Below, piece by piece: positions 10,270 through 22,711 of a DNA stretch of 64,000 nt. A model generated the notes under the pieces. That model searched no databases. It saw nothing but the letters and a program-made list of their open reading frames with translations, and was not told the DNA's origin. The stretch spans positions 111,451,128-111,515,127 of the forward strand of contig OW799234.1 in assembly GCA_941918925.1 (NCBI GenBank), in the 5' to 3' direction. Positions within the stretch are counted from its first letter, which is position 1. Each line of letters opens with the position of its first letter. Position numbers and translations under genes: made by a program. The DNA comes from Phyto melanocephala. Its lineage: Eukaryota > Arthropoda > Insecta > Diptera > Rhinophoridae.

Positions 10270-12770
10270 ATCATATTTAAATATCTACACAATACAATCG
10301 TTTAAGCAAAACTGAGCGAAACGTTACATAACCGAGATTGCACACAATAAAAATGCTGGCGGGACTTTTTACCCCGTAAATTTTATTCAGTTTATGTATT
10401 TCATTGGCATACTCCACATAAAGTTTGTGCAAAAGTTAACTTAAATTTATTTTTCTTTTAAATGATTTGTGCTCCATTTGTTTATACCAAATTCAATTAT
10501 AGTTGCAGCCACTTAATTAGTCTATTTCAATTTGAACCTGATTGATTTATGTTCCAACAAATTATGCAACGACCACACATAATAAATATCTTAATGCTAA
10601 AATGTCAATTTAAACTAAGAATTTCTAAAAAAAAATAAATAAAAAATTTAAAGGAAATACATTAGCACAAGCTATAAAGTGATTTACTTTCCACAATCTT
10701 TGAAATGACACATACCATGACCGTCTGCCGTTTAAAACACAGAAAAAACATGATTTTTCAACAGACAGTTTTTAAATGAGAATTTCAGAAAACAATATAA
10801 AAAAGCTTAAAAGCGCTTAGGTTTTTGATGTTAAACAAGCAAGGGACAACAATTAAAATGTTTTTGTCTACCAAAAACGATAGCAAAAAACTTATTCCAG
10901 ATAAATAATAATTGAAACTAAATTCAGTAACATAAATCAACTATCTGTCTGACAGCACAAATAAAACAATGATTAAATTTTTTTTTTTTTGAAAATATTA
11001 AATGAAATTAAATTTTTTTTAATCCATTTCTTTATTTTAATTTAACAAAGTTTTATTTGTTGGCCTCTAAAATAATATTTGCTTTTTGTTTTACTTTGTA
11101 TGAAACGAAATTCATTTGTACTAAAATAACATCGTAGTTATGAAACTAAAACCACACAAATAATCACAATAACCCGGAGGTCACAAATTTTTCACACCTA
11201 ATCTTAGCACCTCTATAATCAACCACAAACGCATTTTGCCCACGCATTTTGTATTTTATTTAATTTTTTGTTTGAAAATTATACACCTGAACACCTACTT
11301 TGGTCCGGCAGTGTTGCCCAACAAGTCGTGTATCCTTCGACTTGTTGGTAAATACTACTCATGTTTATCATCAAATAAATTTACTATAATTCATTACTTA
11401 AATGTGGCATGAATATTGTGGTACGTTTGTGGATATGTGTGGTTGTATACAAATATTTGCCCAAGAGCTTTCAACATAATTAACATGTTATACTCATTCG
11501 AGTGAACATGTGTGCCAATGTAATTGAAGCTGTTTACACTAGCAGTGGAAGTTAAAATGGCAATAAGTTGGTTGTTCTTATCAAACAATTCTTGAAAGAG
11601 TCTTCAGGATATTCAGTAAAACCTGAACGTCCAATATTAACCTAAAAAGAAATAAATTTGTAAATAAACAAATTAGGGTTGTTATAGATTAAGAAAAATT
11701 TAATTCCGCGTTTTAGATATGCCAAATATATCAGGTCAGCTGTATTTTTTTCAAAATTTATTAATTATGAGCATTAAATAAAATAGAAAATATATAAATT
11801 CAGTTTAATCAGTTTTTTAAATAATTCTATTATTTAGATATACGATTCGGGCTATCTAATAGAATATATATATTTATTAAATGATAGCATGGTAGGGCGG
11901 ATACAGGATACTAAAAACCTAACAACCAATTCTTCATATGACTTGTCTTCAGCCTTCATTTTAATATTTTGTTTTTTTTTTTTATTGATGATATGCTTAA
12001 TGTACAATGATAGCTACCTAAATTTGTAAATTAAGTTGAGCAGTTTTTAATTAATCTAATTGAATCAATAACACCATCTCTTTTGCCCTGAACACGGTCG
12101 GAAACTTACAGGTAGCAGAGATTTAATTTTGGATAGAGCTTGGTTAAGTATGAGTCATCACAAGGTACATATGAGAAAAATGATTATCTTGCTTTATAAT
12201 AATAATATTTTCATTTATTACCTACAAGAGAATAAATTTTACAGCATGATCAAATTCACATATTAGTTTTAGTTAGTATCAGGGTAAGATCCACGAGTGT
12301 TTAGAAGATTCTTGACTCACAGATACAGGTAATATATTTAATGAGGCAATTTGGTAATTGGTGTTAATTTAAAGAACTGCAACCGGGGGATCCTATTTTG
12401 GTTTTAAAAAGTGGGTTAAATAATAAGTCGAAATTATTCAGTTGGGAGCTATGGAATTATTTTTAATTGTGACTGAATGAACTCCTTAGCATGGTATAAT
12501 TACATATATTTAAAAAATGCAGCTCCTTATGTTTTAATTGCACGAATTCAAAAATGCATTGAAACACAAAGCCGAAAGTTTTTATGAATTGATAAAACCA
12601 TATTAACAAAAATACAGATATTGCTTAAAGTACTATAGAGTGCATCCTGCAGGTCAGACGACGAGCACAACCAAATTTTTGTTTTCAAACTATTTTCTTA
12701 AGCTATAAATATTTTAGCTACGATAATACGATTATGGTTGTAATTTTTACCTATCTTCAGTAGAACTTAT
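10270..12770. other. AT-rich spacer with one hairpin
   Basis: No gene is seen. The stretch includes a perfect inverted repeat at 11318-11348. The remaining open frames are short and uninformative. Confidence 0.5.
11318..11348. repeat. 11-bp perfect inverted repeat, 9-nt loop
   Basis: CCAACAAGTCG and its complement CGACTTGTTGG flank the 9-nt loop TGTATCCTT. No neighbouring gene gives it an obvious role. Confidence 0.75.
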
Positions 12771-12781
12771 AGAGTGACCTT

Positions 12782-12823
12782 ATGCCTTCAGACGGCTGCC
12801 GGATCTAACCTAATCTTACCTAG
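12782..12823 (+). mobile_element. 42-bp extreme 5'-truncated SINE
   Basis: The insert is framed by an 11-bp direct repeat, AGAGTGACCTT, at 12771-12781 and 12824-12834. The inserted bases include GGCTGCCGGATCTAACCTAA, resembling the 3' end of the complete SINE at 27426-27624 (GCTGCCTGTTCTACCTAACC). A TSD plus a shared tail argues for retroposition of only the last ~40 bp. Confidence is limited by the shortness of the match. Confidence 0.6.
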
Positions 12824-12834
12824 AGAGTGACCTT

Positions 12835-15800
12835 TATTGTTTATTTAGCCTCACGGCTCCAATTATAAATTGTTCATGTAAACTTATATCACCAGTTTTG
12901 AGGCAGCAGTTCAATCAGTATATAGAAAATATTTATTGTTTAATTTTAATTATATTTTGAACTTATCTTATAAAATTTGTTGTTAGTGGGAAAAAAAAAT
13001 AAAAAAAAAATTAGTTTTGCCAACAATTTATTTTTTAAAAAAATAATAATAAAATTTTGATTATTCATATCAAATAGGGATATTATTATTAAAGAAAAGT
13101 TGCTTTAAATTCTAGTAAGTAGAAATTCACATAACTAAAAAACAGATTTTGTGCCTAATAAATATAATGGAGAAATCTTGATCCTTTTTACAGGTGTAAA
13201 TGAAGTTAATGTTCTTTTCAGTCTGATGTATTCTGTTAGATTCTAACCTTAATATGTAAGTAATTATTTGAATTCCTTATCATCATTTGATCACGTTTTT
13301 TTAAGGGCAAAATTTCTTTGTACGTAGGGCTAGGATATACCCCCTTTACATTTAAAAATGTGACGTTTAATTATGCCACCAGTTCCCAATTATATTATGT
13401 TGTATATATTATTGTGCTTTGTATTTCTGTGTGGTGAGTGAGAGTGAGTGTGGTGCGTGGGCGCTTGATTAACGCCATAAACAAGCCGACTCAACCCAGA
13501 TTCTGACTTTTTCATTTTTGCTTTCAACCCAACAGACGCCAATAAAAGTTTTTCCTTAAAATTTGATTTGAATAAATAAAAAAGTAAAATATATATTTAA
13601 AAACAACAATTGTGAAATAAAAATAAAAGGGATTTTGAAAACAAAAGAACCAATTAAAAGATCAACAAAAACCACCAAACAAACAAAAAAGGTACAAATA
13701 CTATCGTGGTGGTACCCAACCCTCAGGAAAGAGCAAACAAGTAAACACTGATGCTATAAATACTTTATTAAATTAATCCCAAATATAAAATAAATTAAAT
13801 TATTTAATTTATTCTTAAATCATTTTTAAAAATTATAAGAATAAATTTTTTTACAATTTTTTATTTTTCGCAATATATTTTTAATTAAAAAATATTAATT
13901 TTTATTTAAAATCCTGAAATATGGAGCAAGAACAAATGTTATTTAATAGTTAATTTCGTAATTGAAATTCATTTTTATTTTTCTGGAAATTCGTTTGGTG
14001 GATTTGTCATAGTCTATATATATATATATTTGGTCGTCTATAATTTGTACATGATTACACTAAAACGATATAATTTCTAATATCGTTAAAAGCAAGTTTA
14101 TTTCCAATATTAGGTCCAGCCTTAATAGAGTGCTGTAACAAACGAGCTTTTTTTAATTCTCGATATTTTAAACTATGAATTCAGTGATTTTTGGTTGACG
14201 AAAAATTTTTATTTGTAGTCATAAAGTTTAAATTTTCGTAGAAATCTTAAGTATTGCCCACTCTGCTGCTACAACCTAAAAATAGCACAACTGAAACACA
14301 TAAATACAGACGTAATATGCTATCGCCCCAAAACCCTGCCTAGTGTAAACAAAATACCATTTGAGGAAAAATTTAACACTTTCCTTTCACTTCTCCTCTG
14401 CCGCAGTTTCCTATGCAAAAATAAATTTTCCAGAAAAAAGATTTCAATCAGTTGCAGGTATGCCTGCCCATTCACAGCATTAAACAAAAATTGGTAATTC
14501 ATTGCTTGGAGCCCTTAGAGCATTTTAATGAAAACGTCTGACAAACAAATATTTATATTGTATTTGATTATGTTTGTGTTATTTAATATTTTGCCATTTG
14601 TTACCCACTATTTATTTATATTTCTGCTGTATTTCTCTTATATAATTCAATGTTTCCTTGCTACAAATTGGATTAAGCTTATGTTGGTGCCACTCATTGT
14701 TTATGGTTCACCATAAATTTTGGACAAAGCAAAATCAAAGAAATTGATAATACGTGGAGGTGTTGAAAGAAATGTTTCTGAAAATATATGTTTATATTCA
14801 AACAAAAAAAATATTTAATAGGTTTTCCGTATTAAGTTAGTAAACAAAAATCACTACAATAATAAAAAAAATAAATAAATACAAATACGTTTAAGTAATT
14901 CTTTTTTGCATGAAGTATAAATATTGTAAAACCATTATGCAAAATTTTACGGTGGTGATATGTAGAGTCCATGGGAATGTTTAGCTCAGAAAATCATAAA
15001 TAAATATTTTTTTGTTAAGTTAAAATTATAGTTTTAGACAAGAGGAAGAATTTAGAAACAAAATCAGAAAACAAGTTAAAAAACTTTATCTTAGAAAATG
15101 TATTTCAGCCTTCAAAACTAAATTATGTTAACTCATATTGTTGTTTATTATTCTGGTAAAAAGCTTGTAGGCAAATTAAGGATTTAGAATACTATTAAAT
15201 CCTATTTACAGAAACCTGAAAAATATTCAGAGAACGTTCGAGTAAATATACGATCGCTTTTGCATGTCGTAGTTTGACATCAGAAAAGCAGAACAGAATT
15301 AATAACAACTATCAAATCAAATTAATTAAATTTAAAAGGATTTTTAAAACATGTCAAAGTTATGTGGCGGTAAGAAAAAACTGCTTATGTCTGTTTTTAT
15401 AGTATTCCTAGAAACTACTTTTAAATTTTTGAGTTTATTCAAAAAATAATGATTTTCTTTAAAAAAAAGACTATTTAATGAATTCTACGCTTTAATTAAT
15501 TAAAAAGCATACTCAGCATATCAAGCTAAATTGTAAGTTAAAATAATTAGTTATTCCAAATGCAATTGGTCTTTTTGACACAAAATTAAAGCTTAAACTA
15601 AAACACCATCTAAATCATATTGTCCAGTCATACAATATTTAAACTATCCTACTAAATGACATATATATTTTCGCAAAGCTTGTGAATAGGAGAGTCAATT
15701 GAACAATAAACGTTTTTCCATGTGTTGAGGAAAAAACAACTTTTAGAATCAACCGCATAATGCAGAGATGTGTATGTGACATCATGCTTTTGGAAAAGTT

Positions 15801-16223
15801 TGGAATAAATTGCTATTTAAATCCAGCCTAATAACTAAATAACTTACTGAGGTATGAACAAGTAAACACGATTGTCTCTGTTTTTTCCCCATATTTTAAC
15901 CACAAAAATTAAAATTTTTTGGTCCTGAATAAGTGTATAGACGTGTTTGTTACTATTTAAGGAAAATATTTTTATAAGCTTGTGATATATCGATCAACAA
16001 TCGGCAAAGTTAAATGCAAACATTTTTTTGGAGATATATTTTTAAAACATATCAAGTTCTTTAATCATTTTTGGACATGCCTAAAGCACCAGATTACAAG
16101 ACGTAGTTTTTAAAATTATTTTTAAGGATAAATAATAAATCAAATTTAAACTAACTGGGATATAAGTAACAATATACAACTACTTTGGTTTTTTTTCATA
16201 AATTAACAAACAAATGTGCATCA
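12835..16223. other. AT-rich spacer; possible 5'-UTR-like stretch
   Basis: No ORF or TE is supported. Around 13430-13500 the sequence is more GC-rich (GAGTGAGTGTGGTGCGTGGG). It is followed to ~13735 by CA/AA-rich text reminiscent of fly 5' UTRs and by CAAGTAAAC, which could pass as a weak 5' splice site. This is only a suggestion. A (TA)n run lies near 14018-14029. Confidence 0.35.
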
Positions 16224-16236
16224 TTTTCAGCATGTA

Positions 16237-16309
16237 AGTAGGTAGGAAAGGGGGATACAGGATCCACCTCCAATAACCGCACTCGGAGACCAATATGGTC
16301 CATTGCGTT
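16237..16309 (-). mobile_element. 73-bp truncated SINE-like retroposon
   Basis: It is flanked by a perfect 13-bp direct repeat, TTTTCAGCATGTA, at 16224-16236 and 16310-16322. Read on the - strand the insert has CAATGGACCATATTGGTCTC and ends CCTTTCCTACCTACT, similar in style to the AATGGACCCAAGTG...CCTAACC tail of the SINE at 27426-27624. The TSD is strong evidence for retroposition. Assignment to that SINE family is weaker. Confidence 0.6.
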
Positions 16310-16389
16310 TTTTCAGCATGTAGACAACCGAAAAATTTAACATGAGCATCATGCTAGACTAGCGAAATATAATATACACTTTAAAAATA

Positions 16390-16800
16390 AAAATTCTAAG
16401 ATGGCCGCCACTAAAGAGTTGAAAAATGTACCCATTCAATGCCCTCAAAACCAATAGCACAAACATAAAACAGCTTGACCATTAGAATACATGGAATGAA
16501 AAAAAATTAAATCCAAGATAGTGACCGAAAGAGAATTGAGAACATATGTTTCAAATACAGTCTTTACGGCGTGGTCCCCTTCAACGCTTAAAACATTGTA
16601 ACCATTAAAAGAGTTTTACCTCAAAACTATGAAAAATAGTGAAATCTGAGATGGCGTCTAAAACAAAATGTTGAACATTTTTATCTCAACTCGATCCCCA
16701 CCCTAAGGCTTGACTAGATAAGATGGCATCGAAAATAATAAAACAAAATGGCATACAACGTTAAGTCTGACATCAAGTCTAAACAACGATGTGTTTACTA
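16390..16800 (+). repeat. GATGGC-module dispersed repeat, copy 1 (partial)
   Basis: It contains repeated modules with AAGATGGCCGCCACTAAAGA, AGCTTGACCATTAGAATACA, GAGATGGCGTC and GACTAGATAAGATGGCATCG, matching modules at 47870-48420 such as CGATGGCCGCCACCTCAAAA and GCTTGACTATTAGAATGCAA. The last part (CGAAAATAATAAAACAAAAT...ACGTA) also aligns with 48340-48425. The 5' part of the fuller element at 47207-48443 is missing. Confidence 0.65.
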
Positions 16801-16859
16801 TAACTACGTAGATTATTATCAGATTCGGCAAAGCACTCTTACTAGCTTATTACGAGATT

Positions 16860-17540
16860 TTGGATCTTTTAAAACATAACACTGATAGCACAGCTGCATT
16901 TTTCAAGTCAACACACTGTGGATATTTAATTTTATCGAGTAGTATCCTTATAATTTCATAGTTTTCTTTCATGCTTGTTGAATGTGCCAGTAAAACCGAT
17001 TAATATTTTGTGCCGTTTTGAATTAAAAAAAACTTTAAACTTGTCTTGGAAATTTCAGTGAAATCTAGTTCTCGTAAAAGTTTTTCGGCATTAAGAAAAA
17101 GCACTAAATCGCTGTGTTTTCTGAAATAACGCAGAAATGTGTTTTACTTTTTTTTAAAGATATGAGATCCTTGCTTTCTTATAAAATAAATTTCGTTGCT
17201 GTTACCTCTATGAGACTTTCTTTTTGCAAATCTCAAATAAGATCATTCAGTTCACACTGTTTTACAATTTGAGGTGGTTTTTGATGAAAATTTAAAAGAG
17301 TAGTAACTGCCTCTAGTCCATACAGAACAAACATTTTTATTGTTTACCATTTCTTCACTATTATTTGATGCTTGAAGTACAGAAAAACCATCCTCGTTAT
17401 TAAAAATTTCCTCACTGTTAGAAGGCGTTAAAGGTAAAGCATCATTGCTTCGAATAACTGGTCGTGGGATAGAGGAAATATTTTCATATATGATTTTGTT
17501 ATTTGTTTTTTTACGAAGAACATTTCTCGTGGAACGCTGT
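16860..17540 (-). pseudogene. Possible decayed coding relic with an ankyrin-like segment
   Basis: On the - strand, fragments read QRSTRNVLRKKTNNKII near 17530 and LPLTPSNSEEIFNNEDGFSV, then after stops ENYEIIRILLDKIKYPQCVD near 16950-16900. The last has the spacing of an ankyrin repeat helix pair (xEIIRxLLDx...xDxxxxA). The pieces are in different frames and separated by stops. It could be a dead gene, a captured fragment in a TE, or chance. I do not assign a function. Confidence 0.2.
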
Positions 17541-17550
17541 TTTTGTAATA

Positions 17551-18682
17551 AGGGGTGTCTCGAAATGCTTTTTTAAATTTTTTAAAGGGCACTACGCAAA
17601 CAATTATTATTTAATTAATTTTTTTGTTCCACTCTGTAATAGTTATAAGAGTCAACAATACTTTGTTAATAAGTTTATTCAAATTATTTAATCCGTATTT
17701 AAAATGTCGTCAAATAGAGAAAAAGTGAAAAAAATATTGTGGATATTTATAATGAAAATAAACAACTTTCTTACGCTGAAGTTGCGAGACGGGCGGAAAA
17801 AGTGTCCAGACAGACTGCCCGTTACATTTTTTTTAAATTCAAAAAAGACTTGTCTATTAAGCACAGGAAAGGTGGAGGGCCTCGTGGTTTTAGGAATCCT
17901 TAAATCGTTTAAAAGGTGAAGGCACTTTGGAAGCAAAATCCAAACATTTCCATTCGCGATATCGCACGAAAACTAAATATTTCGAAGTCGCTTGTAGAAC
18001 GAATAAAGAAAAAAGAAAATTTAAGAACATTCAAAGTCAAGAAAGCTCCAAACCGAAACGAAAAAGGAACAAAAACGGCAAGAATAAGAACAAGACAGTT
18101 GCTATGCCACAAATTAAATAATTTTAGTGGATGTATTTTAATGGACGATGAAACCTATTGTAAGGCTGACTATTCAGAGCTTCCTGGTCAGTGTTCTTAT
18201 GTTTCTAATAAAAGAGCTATTGTTTCCGATAAATTTAAGTATAAAAAGATTTCAAAATTTACCAAAAAATATATGATATGGCAAGTAATATGTACATGTG
18301 GGAAAACTTCAAAGGCAATCATTGTTAATTGTACAATGAACAGCCAATTTTATATTAATGAGTGCCCGAAAAAGGCTGTATTGCCATTATACAGAAGCCA
18401 CAATATACCTCCACTGTTTTGGCCCGACTTGGCAAGCTGCTACTAAAACAAAGACGTCCTTGAGTGGTATGAGGCCAACAAAATAAATTTTGTACCGAAA
18501 AACATGAATCCACATAATTGTCCAGAGCTAAGGCCTATTGAACGCTATTGGGCTATAATTAATAATAAAAAAATAAAATTTGAAACTTTGGTTGTTTTAC
18601 ATAATAAAGTTTAGAAATTTTTCACCATAACGCCAATAAAATGTATTTTTTTTTTTTTGAAAAAAACTAGATTTGGGAGACA
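17551..18682 (+). mobile_element. Tc1/mariner-type transposon, DD37E-like, copy 2 (right TIR lost)
   Basis: The left end AGGGGTGTCTCGAAATGC starts at 17551 after a TA at 17549-17550, as in copy 1. The right side follows copy 1 as far as CTAGATTTGGGAGACA at ~18682 and then departs, so the terminal ~30 bp including the right TIR is gone. About 250 bp of the 3' coding region, present in copy 1, are also deleted around 18562. The element is a closely related, differently damaged copy. Confidence 0.85.
17704..18578 (+). pseudogene. DD37E-type transposase, broken (copy 2)
   Basis: It starts MSSNREKVKK at 17704. A single-base difference in the following A-run breaks frame early. From 17916 a 176-residue frame is open, with ISIRDIARKLNISKSLVERI as the second helix-turn-helix, a basic stretch, CILMDDETYCKADYSELPGQ with the first catalytic Asp, then IWQVICTCGKTSKAI and PLFWPDLASCY with the second Asp before a stop at 18444. 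Reading through, VLEWYEANKINFVPKNMNP and CPELRPIERYW place the catalytic Glu after 37 intervening residues, hence DD37E. The C-terminal ~80 residues are deleted. Confidence 0.85.
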
Positions 18683-20161
18683 ATCAATTTGGAGATGCTC
18701 TTGTGGAGTGAGCCTTCTCATGATGATTTGCCAAACGATACTGAAAAAAAATAAAGAAACAATTTAAAATGAGTCTTACAAGGACCATTAAGAAACCCTA
18801 ATGAATATCAAACCTCTCGAGAAATCACATGATAGTTTTTGTTAACAGTTGCGCAGTGTATGCTAAAACTACGTACCATGATGATCTACGGCGTAGATTA
18901 TATTAGAAAAAAGACCTTGTAGATATGAAGTATGTACTTGCTCTAATTTTTTGCCTCAACTTTATAATGTAAGCATTAAAACAATCTTATTCTTTCAGAG
19001 GTAATACTTAGACTTTGTCTCTGTCACGTCAGCATAACGACTTCTGTAAGCAAGTTTCTTAGGGGAAGTTTAGCAACTCTCTGGCTTAAAGGAAACCATG
19101 AATTTTCTTACTATTTAACTACTTCATTGTAAATTACACATAATATAATTCAAATTTACGATCTTTTTAGCGTTCTTTCAACTCGACTTTATTAATTTAA
19201 CTTAAAAAAAACATGCTGTATTTAAAACAATTAAAAAGAAGAAAAACTTAAACATAATAATAATTAAAAAGGTCCTAAAAATTCCACATATTCCTTACTC
19301 TTTTATTATTTTAAATGAATTTATTACAACTTACTTACATATTTATTAAAATTAATCAAAATAAATTTATGCAGACACCTTATAGCTGGCAACAGGATTC
19401 TATAAAATGAAAGAAAAACCTATATTTAACACATTGCATACTTTAAATTTAATAATAAAATAAAATTTTTATAACCCAATTTCAATTAACAACATCAAAC
19501 TTACAATGTGACCTTGTTCTGTGCTATTAGTAAAACACAAACATACACACTCACAGATAACAATTCTAAAGTCGCCACAAAACGCCACTACTTGATGCAC
19601 TTTTAAGCGTAATATTGTGCACTTTGCTTAACGCAGCCAATCAATTTAAATAGTTAAAAATGAAACACAGACTAGAACATAAGAAAATAGTTAAATAATT
19701 GTTTTAAAATAATCTCGTGCGCGCTTTAAAAGCATTTACCGCTGGCCGTTTAACACAATCAACAACCTGTTGCTGGCTGTAATGTCAAAGTGTTTTAAAT
19801 TAGTGGTAATTATATTGAATTGTTTTATTAAATCTATGAGTGCTAGCGCAAAGCTACTGCTACTTATTGCTACTGCTGCAACTATCATTTACTATCAATA
19901 AGTAATAAAAATTGAACAGCATTGCGAAGCGTAAAGTAGTAGCAATGCGTTTTTTACAGGTTAATTGGCATCAGTGTTACCGACAGAGATGCACTTACAG
20001 TCGCACACTTTTTCATTAATGAAAATTCTACTTATTTAAAACATCTAAAATGGTTAACATAAAAATCTTCCTTATGGTCAAAAGTAAAAAAAGGAAGAAA
20101 ATAAAGTCCAACCCAAAATGATATTGCTGTATAGCACGCATATTGACTGCGATATTGTATA

Positions 20162-20185
20162 GATGATGATGATGATGATGATGAT
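20162..20185. repeat. (GAT)8 microsatellite
   Basis: Eight uninterrupted GAT units, followed by GAG. Confidence 0.95.
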
Positions 20186-20305
20186 GAGTTCAGTATAATG
20201 CCAATGTCATTATTTTTGTACTCTTCAGCAAGAATCGAACAGGGTATTTAAAATTGTGATAAATGAAAGAATTATCTGGAAAATCATATTTTTACCGACA
20301 CTAGC

Positions 20306-20334
20306 CAGCTATGATTTCATCATCAGCACTCTTT
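20306..20334. repeat. 29-bp dispersed motif, copy 1
   Basis: CAGCTATGATTTCATCATCA followed by GCACTCTTT. It differs at two positions from 26135-26163. The bases before both copies are also loosely similar (CCGACACTAGCC and CCGATATTAGCC), suggesting relics of one repeat family. Confidence 0.6.
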
Positions 20335-21959
20335 GATTGGTGGTTACATGTTGGCTGTAAATATCATAAATTTAACTCCCGGGATTTAAGTTAATTAAAT
20401 TTGGTAACTACTTCAGTTTTCCTCTTTTCATATACATTTACCATTAATCATCTTATAAAAAAATAAATTAATCAAAGTCTTACTAATCCGAGGTTGTTTG
20501 AGATTAAGATAATACAAATAAACATGAACGAGGTTCCTGGTAGGAAATCATTGTAATTGTAGCAATATTCGAAAGAGGCTAATCTGAAAACACACTTTCT
20601 CCCTAATGTACATAGCTGTAATGACTACATCGTAATCTAGATTTTATTACAGATTCCATTGTGCTTAATTATTTCCGATTCCATCTTTGATTTTAAATGT
20701 TAACGCAGTTAGCTGTATTCATTTCATTTGATATCCTCATTGATGGGGTTAAGAAATGAAATTAAATTCAGGTTTAACCATAAACATTATCTGTTCTTTA
20801 TTAATAAATATCACCAAACTTAGATATCCAATCTTAAAATGCATTCAAAAGAAATAGTTATTGCATGGCTTCAACCCATGATGGAGTAGTAACTAACGTA
20901 CCGTTCAATATCTTGTATTTATATGAAATAATAAACTTCATTTAATTCCAATAAGTGCATGGAATGCTTCCATATTAGCTGAAAAGAGACTCATGTTACA
21001 TGAGTTGATATTGTTGGTTTATATGAAATTTTTAAGATATTTTCCTTGTATTTTGAATTCACAAAGAAAGTCTTCTCTTTCACTATTGATAAAGAAGTCA
21101 TTAAGATATTGATGATATTGATATTGATTTGATGATATTCACATTGAACAAGGGCAACACGTTTTTAGTATGTACTGTTTCATAGGATTTAATTGTATAT
21201 TTGAATGATAAAAAAATATTTTTTACCGGCAATTTCTTGCGAAAAAATTTATTAAAAATTTTTTTTTAGTTGAAGACAGTTAAATTAGCTAAACTGTGGC
21301 TAGTGATTGCACAATCTGTATTAACACTAAAGTAATGATATGAGCACCAAAATAATGTTTAACTATTGTATAAATTTCAATTTACCGACAATGAACGTAT
21401 AAACGTTAACGTTTTTAATTTTTGCGTTTATAAATCGCGAATATGTCATATTTTTTTGCATAGAACGTAACAACAGCGTGTTTGATTGGTTTGTGTATAA
21501 CGCATTGGCACGATTGAAATGTCAAAACAAAGCGAACACTAAATTCAGATCGCCAGAGAAAATTTTCACAGAAGTTTGAAAAATAATTAAAAAGAAAAAA
21601 AAAATAAAATATAATTTCCTTGCAAGCAGCTAACATTAAAAAACATTTTAAAATTTTATTAATAATTTGATATATATTTACTTTTATTTCCACAAGTTTT
21701 GGTACTTTAATATTTTTTGTTTGTTTTGTTAACTAAAGTCAGCTGTTTGTATTTTTTTCTTCAGATAAAAGGTTACCAAGTTTTGTGTTAAAAATGTAAA
21801 TTTTGCATTACAGAAATTAACAAAATCTTATTAATAACATATTGGCAATACTACCATTTGACACAACATTCGTGGTTACCACATATAAGGTAAGTCAGAC
21901 GAAAAGAATTAAACGTGTTACGTTTTCGTGCATGTATCATTCGGTTTAGACTTACATTA

Positions 21960-22711
21960 AGGTAGGATCACACGATTGCCGTAATGCACCAATTTCCAAA
22001 ATTTTTTGTATCCCAATTGTGTGATTGCACAATAAATTGGTTCATGTGACAATCGCGGATAATATTGTGCTGGTTTTAACCAATCAAATGCAACTCTGGT
22101 GGGGCAACCGTGTGACCACTTTAAATACAACAGCGCGGCAATAAAAATGTCAAAAGTGTGCCAATATTTATTGTGTTCTTTAGCGGCAATCAAAGTTTAC
22201 AATACGCGCTTCAATTATTTTTGGTTTGTGATTAAAAAGTTTTTCTTTGCATGATTATACTTTTTAATTACATAAATTTAAGCCAGTTAAGCTTTGCGTA
22301 CCCCCAGCATATCTATTTTTCCTTATTAAGTGTGCACATTTCTTTTTGTAGGTATATTTCTACAGAACCATAAATAAATTTTTTTACACCAAATAAACAC
22401 ACAATATACAAAGAAGATGCAATATTCTTTCTTTTTAAAAAACAAACCATTTTAATGCACAAAAAAAACAAAACAGACACAACAAAATAAGCTAGTGTTG
22501 CTACAAGCAGGAACAATCGTGTGACGGGAATGCGACGATTTTTGTCACTATAGCATTTTACGCCATCTTGCAACAATCAAATTTGTATAAAGTGAGGCAA
22601 TCGTGTGATTACAAAATATTTGATTAAAATAATCTCATTATTGTGCGCCAATTCAGCACAATAAAAATTGTGTCAGGTTGGTGCATTTGCGGCAATCATG
22701 TGATCCCACCT
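21960..22711. mobile_element. 752-bp TIR element with subterminal CAATCGTGTGA repeats, TTA TSD
   Basis: The ends AGGTAGGATCACACGATTGC and GCAATCATGTGATCCCACCT are inverted repeats, and the similarity continues into ATGCACCAA. TTA flanks both sides (21957-21959 and 22712-22714). The motif CAATCGTGTGA, or its complement with small changes, recurs near 21968, 22018, 22108, 22508, 22590 and 22690, a pattern expected of transposase-binding sites. Two - strand open frames (78 and 87 residues) have no recognisable motif and are probably fortuitous. The 3-bp TTA target suits PIF/Harbinger. It looks non-autonomous. Confidence 0.75.

Larger units (their letters stand above)
18683..21956. other. AT-rich spacer with a microsatellite and a short dispersed motif
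   Basis: No gene is supported. It holds (GAT)8 at 20162-20185 and a 29-bp motif at 20306-20334 that recurs at 26135-26163. Confidence 0.5.

Noticed and set aside
22313..22576. 87-residue - strand frame as a transposase of the 21960-22711 element
   Set aside because: No DDE, helix-turn-helix or Harbinger block can be seen; composition is that of random AT-rich translation.
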